A stretch of 64,000 nucleotides of DNA from an uncultured Carboxylicivirga sp. GTDB lineage: Bacteria > Bacteroidota > Bacteroidia > Bacteroidales > Marinilabiliaceae. The stretch's first letter is position 1, and each line of letters begins with the position of its first letter. Position numbers and translations under genes: made by a program. The DNA lies in NCBI GenBank assembly GCA_947491945.1, contig CANLLN010000004.1:62001-126000 (forward strand), read 5' to 3'. Positions 38,325 through 46,310 of this stretch are shown here, in pieces. Below the pieces are notes generated by a model. That model was not told the origin of the DNA and searched no databases. It saw nothing but the letters and a program-made list of their open reading frames with translations.

Positions 38325-39797
38325 ATGAAAAAGCTCAAGCCCATTATGTTTGTAGGCACTTGCTCCGATGTGGGCAAGAGTGTTATCAATACCGGATTCT
38401 GCCGTATCCTGTTGCAGGATGGCTACCGGCCGGCACCTTTCAAAGCACAAAACTTATCACTGAACAGCTATGCCACACCGGAGGGATTGGAAATTGGGCG
38501 TGCTCAGGCTACTCAGGCCGAGGCCTGCGGCATTACTCCGCATGTGGATATGAATCCTGTTTTGCTGAAACCGGGAGGAGAGGGCATGGCTCAGCTGGTT
38601 CTTCACGGTAAGCCTGTGGATAAGCTTGCGGCGCTTGATTATTACCGGCAGCCCAGCAATGCGCTTTTGTTCGAGGAGGCTTATGCTGCCTTTCGGCGTT
38701 TGGCAAAAAGTTATGCACCCATTGTGTTGGAAGGGGCAGGTGCCATTGCCGAGCTTAATCTGCAGCAGCGCGATATTGTGAATATGCGCATGGCCAAGCG
38801 TGTGGGTGCCGATGTTTATCTGGTGGCCGACATTGACCGGGGTGGTGTTTTTGCCAGTGTGTATGGAGCGCTTATGTTATTGCCTCCTGATGAGCGTAAG
38901 CTGATAAAGGGTGTTATTATTAATAAATTTAGGGGTGATACGCGCCTGTTTGCTGATGGACGACGTATGATAGAAGAGCTATGTGGTATTCCGGTTGTGG
39001 GTGTTGTTCCCTTTTTTACAGATATTTACATAGAAGATGAAGATGCCGTAAGCCTGGATGGGCGTAATGCTAGGGCGGTGGATGATAAGGTGAATGTGGC
39101 CGTGGTTCAGCTGCCCCACATTTCTAACTTTACTGATTTTGATGCTTTAGAGTTTGATGAGCGTGTTCATCTTTATTACTCTCTCGGTAAGCATGAGCTG
39201 GCAAAGGCTGATATTGTGATATTGCCCGGAACCAAAAGTACTATTCATGATTTACAGTTTATTGCTCAGCGAGGCATCCCGGATCTTTTACATCAATTGA
39301 TTGCGCAAGGAAAGAGTGTGATCGGTATTTGCGGCGGTTATCAAATGATGGGAACCTGTATTCATGACCCAAATCAGCTTGAGGGGGGTGATAAGGAGGC
39401 TAACGGAATGGGTTTGTTGCCCATTGAAACTACCATAGAGGTGCATAAGAAAACAGTGCAGCAAGAATTTTACTTTCTGGATAATATTGAGCTCTGTAAG
39501 GGCTATGAGATACACATGGGGCAAAGTGATATAGGATTGGTGAGTACACCTCTGGTGAAAACGCTTGACGGGCATTTTGAGGGAACCTACTTAAATGTAC
39601 ACTGCTGGGGTACTTATATGCATGGAATCCTCGATAATCAGGTAGTCATTGATCATTTGCTAGCGCCCTACACTAACAAGTCGGGCAGTAAACTTGGCTA
39701 TAGTGATTTTAAAGAGCAATCTTACAATCGTTTGGCCGATCATTTGCGTAAATATATTAATGTGGACGCCATTTGCAGGGAGGCGGGGATAGGATGA
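38325..39797 (+). CDS. cobQ: Cobyric acid synthase (adenosylcobyrinic acid a,c-diamide amidotransferase)
   Basis: 490 residues, the normal CobQ/CbiP length. It amidates four carboxyl groups of the corrin ring in cobalamin synthesis. N-terminal nucleotide-binding GTCSDVGKSVINTGFCRIL, then PFKAQNLSLNSYATPEG and the VLEGAGAIAELNL motif; the C-terminal glutaminase half has the catalytic Cys in VIGICGGYQMMG and the catalytic His in GTYMHGILDN. No other cobalamin gene lies in the window. The downstream stop codon is immediately followed by IS-end-like sequence, which overlaps the last codons. Confidence 0.94.
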   Translation: MKKLKPIMFVGTCSDVGKSVINTGFCRILLQDGYRPAPFKAQNLSLNSYATPEGLEIGRAQATQAEACGITPHVDMNPVLLKPGGEGMAQLVLHGKPVDKLAALDYYRQPSNALLFEEAYAAFRRLAKSYAPIVLEGAGAIAELNLQQRDIVNMRMAKRVGADVYLVADIDRGGVFASVYGALMLLPPDERKLIKGVIINKFRGDTRLFADGRRMIEELCGIPVVGVVPFFTDIYIEDEDAVSLDGRNARAVDDKVNVAVVQLPHISNFTDFDALEFDERVHLYYSLGKHELAKADIVILPGTKSTIHDLQFIAQRGIPDLLHQLIAQGKSVIGICGGYQMMGTCIHDPNQLEGGDKEANGMGLLPIETTIEVHKKTVQQEFYFLDNIELCKGYEIHMGQSDIGLVSTPLVKTLDGHFEGTYLNVHCWGTYMHGILDNQVVIDHLLAPYTNKSGSKLGYSDFKEQSYNRLADHLRKYINVDAICREAGIG

Positions 39798-39812
39798 ATT
39801 TGCACCTGATCC
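39796..39812 (+). repeat. IS-end-like 17-bp motif at the cobQ stop
   Basis: GAATTTGCACCTGATCC recurs at 40378-40394 directly after a transposase remnant and, with one change, at 40162-40178. It starts one base before the end of the cobQ stop codon, suggesting an old insertion or deletion boundary here. Confidence 0.55.
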
Positions 39813-39863
39813 TATGCCTGATATTCAACCCACTCCGGGATTGGTGAATGTTGTTAAATGAAC

Positions 39864-39883
39864 CCACAGGTTGTCACCTGTGG
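39864..39883. repeat. Short perfect hairpin
   Basis: CCACAGGT pairs with ACCTGTGG around TGTC. A second small hairpin (GAACCC-TTCG-GGGTTC type) follows near 39895-39910. The phrase TTCGGGTTCAGAATTAAGAT recurs near 40398-40432, so these are debris of the same repeated intergenic sequence. Confidence 0.6.
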
Positions 39884-40033
39884 CTATAGATATTTGAACC
39901 CTTCGGGTTCAGAATTAAGATCTACTGACGCATACTCAAGGTTCTCATTAATTGATACATGAACTGTTCCTTATTCACTTTTAAGTCCATCTAGGTCTAA
40001 GAAAAGCATTTACTTCATAAGCGCTGTATACAT

Positions 40034-40063
40034 TCTTCCCTTTGCCCTTGAAGGCAAGGGGAA
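40034..40063. repeat. Imperfect inverted repeat in the IS-debris region
   Basis: CTTCCCTTTGCC pairs with GGCAAGGGGAAG (11 of 12) around a 6-nt loop. It has no T run and no gene context. Confidence 0.6.
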
Positions 40064-40093
40064 GTACGCTGCCATAGGCGGTGGGATGGGGAT

Positions 40094-40178
40094 CAATTCA
40101 GAGGTGTTAAGGATGTCAACTTTTTCCTCTACCGTCTCTGCAAAATTTATGCGTAGACCCAGAATTTGCATCTGATCC
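40094..40178 (+). repeat. First copy of an 85-bp direct repeat (IS 3' end)
   Basis: It matches 40310-40394 at 82 of 85 bases. It starts with codons for QFRGVKDVNFFLYRLCKIYA plus a stop, the same transposase C-terminus as in the second copy, followed by the IS-end motif. Confidence 0.8.
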
Positions 40179-40372
40179 GATTTGACGCCTTTGCTACCAT
40201 ACGCCGCACCTTTGAAACGCATCATGAAACAATCATCAACTACTTCAATGGAAGAAGCACCAATGCGGCGGCTGAATCATTTAATGCTAAAATCAAAGAC
40301 TTCAGAAGACAATTCAGAGGTGTTAAAGATGTCAACTTTTTCCTCTACCGTCTCTGTAAAATTTATGCGTAG
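40179..40372 (+). pseudogene. C-terminal remnant of an ISL3/ISAon1-type transposase
   Basis: About 64 codons with a clear DDE transposase tail: INYFNGRSTNAAAESFNAKIKDF followed by FRRQFRGVKDVNFFLYRLCKIYA. The conserved Glu of the DDE triad should be the one in AAAESFNAKIK. The N-terminal and central parts, including the first two acidic residues, are absent; the left boundary is a junction with the 85-bp repeat. It cannot encode a working enzyme. Family placement (ISL3-like, ISAon1 group of Bacteroidota) is from recalled motif similarity. Confidence 0.75.
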
Positions 40373-40394
40373 ACCCAGAATTTGCACCTGATCC
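40310..40394 (+). repeat. Second copy of the 85-bp direct repeat (IS 3' end)
   Basis: It contains the last 20 transposase codons, the TAG stop and the presumed IS right end (ending CACCTGATCC). It differs from the first copy, 216 bp upstream, at three positions. Confidence 0.8.
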
Positions 40395-40452
40395 ACCCTT
40401 CGGGTTCAGAATTGGGTTCAGAATTAAGATGCATGCGGTAAAATTAAGGCAT

Positions 40453-40486
40453 AAAAAAAGGGAAAGATTTTCATCCTTCCCTTTTT
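40453..40486 (-). terminator. Intrinsic terminator of the tRNA-Phe transcript
   Basis: On the minus strand, AAAAAGGGAA pairs with TTTCCCTTTTT around an 11-nt loop, with a T run at the end, 2 bp after the tRNA. Confidence 0.85.
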
Positions 40487-40487
40487 G

Positions 40488-40560
<73 letters not shown>

Positions 40561-40618
40561 GAGTTACTTTTACCGGAGTAAAAATAACATAAACAATAAC
40601 CCTTTACCCTTTTAGATG

Positions 40619-40642
40619 AATAACCTGTCCCCACAGGTTATT
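40619..40642. repeat. Perfect hairpin between the two tRNA-Phe genes
   Basis: AATAACCTGT pairs with ACAGGTTATT around CCCC. No T run follows; it may guide processing of the dimeric tRNA precursor. Confidence 0.7.
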
Positions 40643-40672
40643 ACTAAACCCTAAAATCAGCCTTACGACTGG

Positions 40673-40745
<73 letters not shown>

Positions 40746-40805
40746 AATCTTCGCAACACCCCGCGTATCGGGACTTTTAGCAGCAATCCTTCCGAATTGC
40801 GGTTG

Positions 40806-40835
40806 CAAATATAGGCAAAGATTTTAGACTGCAAA
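40806..40835 (-). promoter_or_regulatory. Promoter of the tRNA-Phe pair
   Basis: On the minus strand, TTTG (40832-40835) - 18 bp - TATATTTG (40806-40813), about 60 bp before the first mature tRNA. Confidence 0.7.
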
Positions 40836-40898
40836 AACATTTTTCAAATTTTAATGACGCTTTTTTTTGTGAGCAGTGTTAATTTGCCTGATGTTTAG

Positions 40899-40906
40899 TA
40901 TTTTTG
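40899..40906 (+). promoter_or_regulatory. -7 box for the M16 peptidase gene
   Basis: TATTTTTG, 18 bp before the ATG at 40925. Confidence 0.55.
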
Positions 40907-40924
40907 CAGCTTCAAAAAAAAATA

Positions 40925-42145
40925 ATGGATTATCAGATATTCACTTTGTCAAATGGTATTCGCGTCATTCATAAACAGGATAAGTCAGCAGTTGGATACT
41001 GTGGCCTGATTATAAATACCGGTTCACGCGACGAGAAGGAGGAAGAACATGGCATGGCACATTTTATCGAGCATGTCATTTTTAAGGGTACTAAAAAGCG
41101 GAAGGCTTATCACGTGCTAAGTCGTCTTGATGATGTGGGCGGGGAGTTAAATGCCTACACCACCAAAGAAGAAACATGTATATATGCCTCTTTTCTGAAG
41201 CAGGACTATGAGCGTGCCATAGAGTTGATCCATGATATTACCTTTAACTCCACCTTTCCGCCCAAAGAGTTGGCTAAGGAAAAAGAGGTGATTGTGGATG
41301 AGATAAACTCGTATAAAGACAGTCCGGCCGAGTTTATTTTCGATGAGTTTGAGGAGATGCTCTTCAAAAACGATCCGATGGGGCGCAATATTCTTGGCAC
41401 CGAACAGAAGCTGAAAACTTTTGACGAAAAAATGATACGTCAGTTTATGCACACCAACTATAATACAGATCAAATGGTGTTTTGCTCAGTGGGAAATGCT
41501 TCGTTTAAGAAAATTGTAAAGTGGGCCGAAAAGTACTTTGGTGATGTGCCGGAAAACCGACGCTCTTATACTCGTCCTGCGGTGGTTGGATATTTACCCG
41601 AGTCACAAACTATCGAAAAAGATACGCATCAGAGCCATGTGATCATCGGCAATGTAGCTTATGATTTTAATAGCAATAAGCGGCTGCATCTGCATCTGTT
41701 GAATAATCTGTTAGGTGGCCCGGGCATGAATTCCCGCCTTAACATGGCGCTTCGGGAGAAGAATGGGATTGCTTATAATGTAGAATCGAGTTATACACCT
41801 TACTATGGGACCGGTATTTTTACTATCTATTTTGGAACCGACGAAGAGAATCTGATACGCTCTTTTGATATTATCGATAAGGAAATGCGGGTATTGCGAA
41901 ACAAATCTTTAGGAGCCCTGCAATTACATAAGGCAGCCCGTCAGCTCAAAGGGCAGATTACTATTTCGTCAGATAATCGTGAAAATTTAATGCTGTCGAT
42001 GGGTAAGAGTTTTATGCTGTACAATCAGGTGGATCCGCTGGAGACCATCTATCAGAAAATTGACGAGATAACAGCCACCGACATACTGGAAGTGGCCAAT
42101 GAGATTCTTAACCCCAATCAACTATCGTACCTAATTTATCAGTAG
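40925..42145 (+). CDS. M16 family zinc peptidase (processing-peptidase-like)
   Basis: 406 residues from the ATG at 40925; a longer form would start at a TTG inside the promoter. The inverted zinc motif HxxEH is in HGMAHFIEHVIFKGT, the distal Glu lies in the EKEVIVDEINSYKDSP segment, and the C-terminal inactive half carries the R/Y loop GMNSRLNMALREKNGIAYNVESSY. It is a single unit of about half the size of pitrilysin, so it probably dimerises like bacterial mitochondrial-processing-peptidase relatives. There is no signal peptide. The methyltransferase gene begins 1 bp after its stop, so they are co-translated. Confidence 0.92.
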   Translation: MDYQIFTLSNGIRVIHKQDKSAVGYCGLIINTGSRDEKEEEHGMAHFIEHVIFKGTKKRKAYHVLSRLDDVGGELNAYTTKEETCIYASFLKQDYERAIELIHDITFNSTFPPKELAKEKEVIVDEINSYKDSPAEFIFDEFEEMLFKNDPMGRNILGTEQKLKTFDEKMIRQFMHTNYNTDQMVFCSVGNASFKKIVKWAEKYFGDVPENRRSYTRPAVVGYLPESQTIEKDTHQSHVIIGNVAYDFNSNKRLHLHLLNNLLGGPGMNSRLNMALREKNGIAYNVESSYTPYYGTGIFTIYFGTDEENLIRSFDIIDKEMRVLRNKSLGALQLHKAARQLKGQITISSDNRENLMLSMGKSFMLYNQVDPLETIYQKIDEITATDILEVANEILNPNQLSYLIYQ

Positions 42146-42146
42146 C

Positions 42147-42791
42147 ATGACTAATATTTCAATCGATCTTGAACAATATATTCTTAATCATATTGACGAT
42201 GAACCGGCTGTATTGAAGGAGCTGAATCGGCAGACCCATATTAAAATGTTGCAGCCCCGTATGTTAAGTGGTCATCTGCAGGGACAAATACTGAAGATGT
42301 TCTGTAGGATGATCAACCCCCGTCGCATTTTGGAGATTGGTGCTTTCACTGGTTACTCAGCGCTGAGTATGTGTATGGGTTTGAGCAGGGAGGATGCGAC
42401 GATTGATACCATTGAGATTAATGATGAGAATGAAGAGTTTATTCAGTCGTTTATCGATAAGGCAGGCATGGCCGACAAGATAAAGCTGCACATTGGTAAC
42501 GCCCTGGATATTATACCGCAGCTAGATACGAAATATGACCTGGTATTTATGGATGGTGATAAGCGGCAATATTGCCGTTATTACGATTTGGTGTTTGATA
42601 AGCTGAATCGGGGTGCTTACATCCTGGCCGATAACATCCTTTGGGACGGTAAAGTAGTGGGGGGTGTGCCGGAAAATGACACTTATACAAAGGAAATTCA
42701 GGCTTTTAACGATAGGGTAAAGGCTGATGATCGGGTAGAGACGGTTATTCTGCCGTTTCGGGATGGTATATCCGTGATTCGTAAGAAATAA
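42147..42791 (+). CDS. SAM-dependent O-methyltransferase, class I (caffeoyl-CoA OMT/TrmR-like)
   Basis: 214 residues. The SAM-binding motif ILEIGAFTGYSALSMCMGL, the TIEINDENEEF acidic loop, YDLVFMDGDKRQYCRYYDLVF (metal-binding Asp) and ILADNILWDGKVVGG match the family of cation-dependent O-methyltransferases, which includes tRNA-modifying TrmR (YrrM). It overlaps operonically with the M16 peptidase (1-bp gap). The substrate is uncertain; tRNA hydroxyuridine is one candidate. Confidence 0.9.
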   Translation: MTNISIDLEQYILNHIDDEPAVLKELNRQTHIKMLQPRMLSGHLQGQILKMFCRMINPRRILEIGAFTGYSALSMCMGLSREDATIDTIEINDENEEFIQSFIDKAGMADKIKLHIGNALDIIPQLDTKYDLVFMDGDKRQYCRYYDLVFDKLNRGAYILADNILWDGKVVGGVPENDTYTKEIQAFNDRVKADDRVETVILPFRDGISVIRKK

Positions 42792-42841
42792 AACTTTTTA
42801 AACTAAGCCGTGTTTACTTCTCATCAACGAAATTGATAGGT

Positions 42842-43333
42842 ATGAAAACAGCTATTTTCTATGGTTCGTCTACAGGTAATACACAATTTGTGGCCGATAA
42901 AATACATCGTGCGCTGCCGGGTGCTGATTGTTTGGCAGTTAATGATCTGAGTATTGAGCAGATAATGAAATACGATCATATTATTTTGGGCACCTCCACG
43001 TGGGGGGTGGGTAACTTGCAGGATGATTTCGAGCTATTTGTCGACCTTCTGTTATCGCTGGATATGTCCGATAAAACATTTGCACTCTTTGGCCTTGGCG
43101 ATCAGCATACTTACCCCGATACTTTTTGTAATGGTATGGGAAAGTTGTATCATCTGCTCAAAGGAAAGGGCTGGAAGGTGATTGGTCATACTTCCGTTGA
43201 GGGGTATGACTTTTCTGAGTCGGAGGCGCAGGTTGGTGACCAGCTTGTTGGCCTCGCACTCGATGAGGATAATGAGCCGGATTTAAGTGATGCACGGATT
43301 GAGAAATGGGTAGCGCAATTAAGTTTATCATGA
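42842..43333 (+). CDS. fldA: Flavodoxin
   Basis: 163 residues from the ATG at 42842. FMN phosphate-binding loop FYGSSTGNTQFVADKI, the LGTSTWGVGNLQDDFE loop whose Trp stacks on the isoalloxazine ring, and FGLGDQHTYPDTFCNGMG are all family-typical. It is a small cytoplasmic one-electron carrier that can replace ferredoxin and can support radical SAM enzymes. It lies 50 bp after the methyltransferase gene. Confidence 0.93.
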   Translation: MKTAIFYGSSTGNTQFVADKIHRALPGADCLAVNDLSIEQIMKYDHIILGTSTWGVGNLQDDFELFVDLLLSLDMSDKTFALFGLGDQHTYPDTFCNGMGKLYHLLKGKGWKVIGHTSVEGYDFSESEAQVGDQLVGLALDEDNEPDLSDARIEKWVAQLSLS

Positions 43334-43492
43334 AGTATCATGCTGAAAGAGTGCATCTTTCGAGTGTAAGCAAGCGCTTTGTCATTAATATCGTGGCGAT
43401 GGTCTTATCAAATCAGCTCTAAGTCAATTTTTTAAGTGTGATTGTTCATTTTGCCTTACATTTAATAGTACAACGAATTAACAGGTGCTATT

Positions 43493-44950
43493 ATGTATCT
43501 TGATGAGCAGGTCTTCAATGAAGTTTCATCGCAGCATGAGGCCTTTAGTTATTGCCTGACTGGCAAAGGTGAGGTGCTTCAGTCAAAGGGTAGGTTTGTT
43601 GCTCAGGGGCTTATGCCGTCGGGCGATGAACTGATGGATTTATTGCCGGCAGCCGTTGTTTCTGCGTTTCATCAGTTTGTAATATCAAGCCGGGAGCGTC
43701 ATTTCATAGACATGATGGTATGTGGCGATGAGGGCGTTTGGGTCGTAAATTGTCGATTTAAACGTAGCGAAGAGGATATTGAGTTTACAGGTTTTTTGCC
43801 CCTTGGGCAGGTTGAAGGGGCTATGGTTCCCATCGATAAGTTGCCCTACCCTGTGGCAATGGCTAATAAAGAAGGGGAGATACTGCAGCTCAACCGTTCT
43901 TTTATAGATTTTTTTCTCGATCACAGAATTATAGCCAAGCCCATCCTTATTCAGGATGTCATTAAAACCAATGAGCTGTCGCCCGAAGAATTTGAGTACA
44001 GTAAGATGATTAACTCTGGGGTTAATACGCGAGCTGTGCTATGTCAATTTAAGGGCGATAAAAACCATACTTTCCTGCTGAATCTGATTCCTGTTGATTA
44101 TCGCAGTAGGAAGGTTTATCTGATAGTAGTAAAGGATTTGACACAGTTTATTGACGTGCAGCAAAGCCTTGAAGATCAGAAGCAGAATCTTCAAAAACAG
44201 ATGCAAGAAGAGTTCGCCACAAGCCGATCGCTTGAGTTAAGGCTTCTTCGTAAGACCCGGCTTGAATCCCTGGGTGATATCGCCTCCGGTATCTTTTATG
44301 AGTTAAACCAGCCTTTGTTGCAACTTAGCAGCGAGCTTAATGAGTTTTTTGACCGGGGGAAGAAGGGAGTTTTGACGAATGATGATTTTGTACAGAAGTC
44401 AGAAGAGATACAGTGTCAGATAGTACGCATGCAGGATGTTGTTAATGAGATTATGGAATTTTCTACCTTTTCGGAAACTCCTTATGAATGTCTGGAGCTT
44501 AAAAAGGTGTTGAATATTGTGCTTGAGGATGTGAGCTATCAGGAACTTACAGGGCTGGTGCTGGTGCTTAATCAGCAAGCCGATGTGTTGGTTATGGGCA
44601 GGTCTTATGAGTTGGAGCAGATATTTGTTAATATTCTCATTAATAGTATTCAGTCTTTGCAGGCTAAGAGTATGCAGGAAAGAGATTTTACACCCCGTAT
44701 AAAGATTAATATTGAGCAAAAAGGGGCAATGGTGCATATTAGCTTTTGGGATAATGGATTGGGAGCATCAACTAAGGTTCTGAAGCAGGTGCTTAAGCCT
44801 TTTTATACCACCCGTAAAGCTTTGGGAGGCTCTGGATTGGGCCTGTTTGTTGTTAATAATCTCATGCGTAAGATGGAAGGTTGGGTGATCGTGGACTCAA
44901 TGCCCGGTAAGTATTTTGAAACAAAACTTGGCTTCCCCCTGGCAGATTAG
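43493..44950 (+). CDS. Cytoplasmic PAS-histidine-kinase-like protein with Tyr at the phospho-acceptor position
   Basis: 485 residues, no membrane segment. N-terminal sensor region (about 1-115), PAS domain (about 118-225, DKLPYPVAMANKEGEILQLN), a coiled coil (about 226-255), then the dimerisation/HisKA helix. Where related kinases read GIAHELNQPL, this one reads GIFYELNQPL; the tyrosine is residue 269 (codon TAT at 44297-44299, one base from CAT). The ATPase domain is intact: N box IFVNILINSIQSL, WDNGLGAS and GGSGLGLFVVNNLM. It may bind ATP but should not autophosphorylate at the usual place. No response regulator is adjacent. The reading frame shows no other damage. Confidence 0.85.
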   Translation: MYLDEQVFNEVSSQHEAFSYCLTGKGEVLQSKGRFVAQGLMPSGDELMDLLPAAVVSAFHQFVISSRERHFIDMMVCGDEGVWVVNCRFKRSEEDIEFTGFLPLGQVEGAMVPIDKLPYPVAMANKEGEILQLNRSFIDFFLDHRIIAKPILIQDVIKTNELSPEEFEYSKMINSGVNTRAVLCQFKGDKNHTFLLNLIPVDYRSRKVYLIVVKDLTQFIDVQQSLEDQKQNLQKQMQEEFATSRSLELRLLRKTRLESLGDIASGIFYELNQPLLQLSSELNEFFDRGKKGVLTNDDFVQKSEEIQCQIVRMQDVVNEIMEFSTFSETPYECLELKKVLNIVLEDVSYQELTGLVLVLNQQADVLVMGRSYELEQIFVNILINSIQSLQAKSMQERDFTPRIKINIEQKGAMVHISFWDNGLGASTKVLKQVLKPFYTTRKALGGSGLGLFVVNNLMRKMEGWVIVDSMPGKYFETKLGFPLAD

Positions 44951-44993
44951 TCGGGCAGGGGTGAGTAGGGATTAAGCAATGGTACTTTGTTTT

Positions 44994-45248
44994 TTAATCA
45001 GAAATTAAACGATCCAGGTCGCGCTTGCCAAAAAGTGTAGGATAATCATCCAGAAACTGCTCCATTACCACACGCATCACTGCTTCGCGCATAAATTTCG
45101 ATTTATTGGCAATTTTATACTTTTTGCAATAAATATTTACCGCATCATTTTCTTTATCATTAAGCAGAAAAGTGGCCTTGTGTTTACGTAGTAAGGCCTG
45201 TTCGCGTGAGATAACTTTTTGTTTGCTTTTCTTTTGTTTTTTTGCCAT
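44994..45248 (-). CDS. Small basic ribbon-helix-helix-like protein
   Basis: 84 residues. A lysine-rich N-terminus (residues 2-14) is followed by ATFLLNDKENDAVNIYCKKYKIANKSKFMREAVM, which fits the beta-alpha-alpha pattern of ribbon-helix-helix (MobC/CopG-like) DNA-binding proteins, and then a short helix. It may be a small transcriptional regulator; no toxin, mobilisation or partner gene is next to it. Recognition is by pattern only. Confidence 0.65.
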   Translation of the reverse strand: MAKKQKKSKQKVISREQALLRKHKATFLLNDKENDAVNIYCKKYKIANKSKFMREAVMRVVMEQFLDDYPTLFGKRDLDRLISD

Positions 45249-45271
45249 TTACGCCCAGTGATTACCGGGTA

Positions 45272-45279
45272 CAAAAATA
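45272..45279 (-). promoter_or_regulatory. -7 box for the RHH gene
   Basis: TATTTTTG on the minus strand, 23 bp before the start codon at 45248. Confidence 0.5.
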
Positions 45280-45385
45280 ATAAATAATAGTGTATTAAAA
45301 ATTTTACATGCCGCTCATCGTCCTTTTTTGCCGGCAATTTTTAGGATAAAATAGGACGAATGATAGATAAATCAAAAATCCCTTA

Positions 45386-45393
45386 TAAATTTG
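45386..45393 (+). promoter_or_regulatory. -7 box for yebC
   Basis: TAAATTTG, 29 bp before the ATG at 45423 and inside a longer in-frame extension, so it supports the shorter start. Confidence 0.45.
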
Positions 45394-45422
45394 TGGGATA
45401 TTATAATGAATTAAATAAAGAA

Positions 45423-46133
45423 ATGGGACGCGCATTTGAATACAGAAAGGCCACCAAGCTGAAGCGTTGGGGTACAATGGCCAAAACATTTACAAAGATC
45501 GGGAAGCAAATAACCATGTGTGTGAAAGAAAGTGGTCCCGACCCGGCGAGTAACTCACGTTTACGTGTGTTAATCCAAAATGCCAAGGCAGCTAATATGC
45601 CTAAAGATAATGTTGAACGCGCCATAAAAAAAGCAACCAGCAAAGATACAGCGGATTATAAGGAGGTAGTGTATGAAGGCTACGGACCCTTTGGAACGGC
45701 TTTTATGGTAGAAACGGCAACAGATAATACCACACGTACCGTGGCCAATGTAAGATCTTATTTTAATAAGTATGGCGGATCGCTGGGAACCAGTGGTTGT
45801 GTGGACTATATGTTTGAGCATAAGTGCAACTTCAAAGTGGAAATGAAGGAGGGCCTTGACCTGGAGGAGCTGGAGCTGGAGCTTATTGATTTGGGTGTGC
45901 AGGAGATCTTTGAAGAGGATGGCTTTATTATGATCTACGGTGATTTTGAAGGTTTTGGACCTATTCAGAAGTATCTGGAAGATAATGATTTCAAAATTGA
46001 GAATGCTGAGTTTGAGCGCATTCCGCAGGATACGAAGGAGCTTAGTCCGGAGCAGATGGTTGAAATCGATAAGCTGTTGGCTAAATTTGAAGAGGACGAT
46101 GATGTGACCAATGTTTTTAATAACATTAAATAA
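45423..46133 (+). CDS. YebC/PmpR family protein (translation factor or regulator)
   Basis: 236 residues from the ATG at 45423, where the family signature MGRAFEYRKATKLKRWGTMAK begins; the frame extends upstream but without family similarity. Other landmarks are NSRLRVLIQNAKAANMPKDNVERAIKKA, YEGYGPFGTAFMVE and the glycine/cysteine segment GGSLGTSGCVDYMFE. Long described as a transcriptional regulator, the family has also been linked to relief of ribosome stalling. It is monocistronic, with its own terminator. Confidence 0.94.
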   Translation: MGRAFEYRKATKLKRWGTMAKTFTKIGKQITMCVKESGPDPASNSRLRVLIQNAKAANMPKDNVERAIKKATSKDTADYKEVVYEGYGPFGTAFMVETATDNTTRTVANVRSYFNKYGGSLGTSGCVDYMFEHKCNFKVEMKEGLDLEELELELIDLGVQEIFEEDGFIMIYGDFEGFGPIQKYLEDNDFKIENAEFERIPQDTKELSPEQMVEIDKLLAKFEEDDDVTNVFNNIK

Positions 46134-46155
46134 GATATTACTCTAAGTTATATAG

Positions 46156-46192
46156 CGCGGCAATCTGAACAATTCGGGTTGTCGCGTTTTTT
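46156..46192 (+). terminator. Intrinsic terminator of yebC
   Basis: CGCGGCAA pairs with TTGTCGCG (one G-T), 15-nt loop, then TTTTTT. Confidence 0.85.
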
Positions 46193-46310
46193 ATTGTAAT
46201 GAGTTTCATCAATAAATGATAGTAATGCTGTAAAGTATGAGATATATCCTTGCTTATGGCCGATGAGATGTGTATTTTTCAATCAGAAACACAATAAATA
46301 ACCAAATATT

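Noticed and set aside
40010-40225. Minus-strand frame in the IS debris
   Set aside because: It overlaps the direct repeat and hairpin and has no similarity to known proteins.
40182-40391. Second overlapping frame in the IS debris
   Set aside because: It is out of frame with the recognisable transposase sequence and carries no motifs.
44399-44737. 112-codon minus-strand frame inside the kinase-like gene
   Set aside because: It lies entirely antisense to a conserved ATPase domain and shows no protein features of its own.
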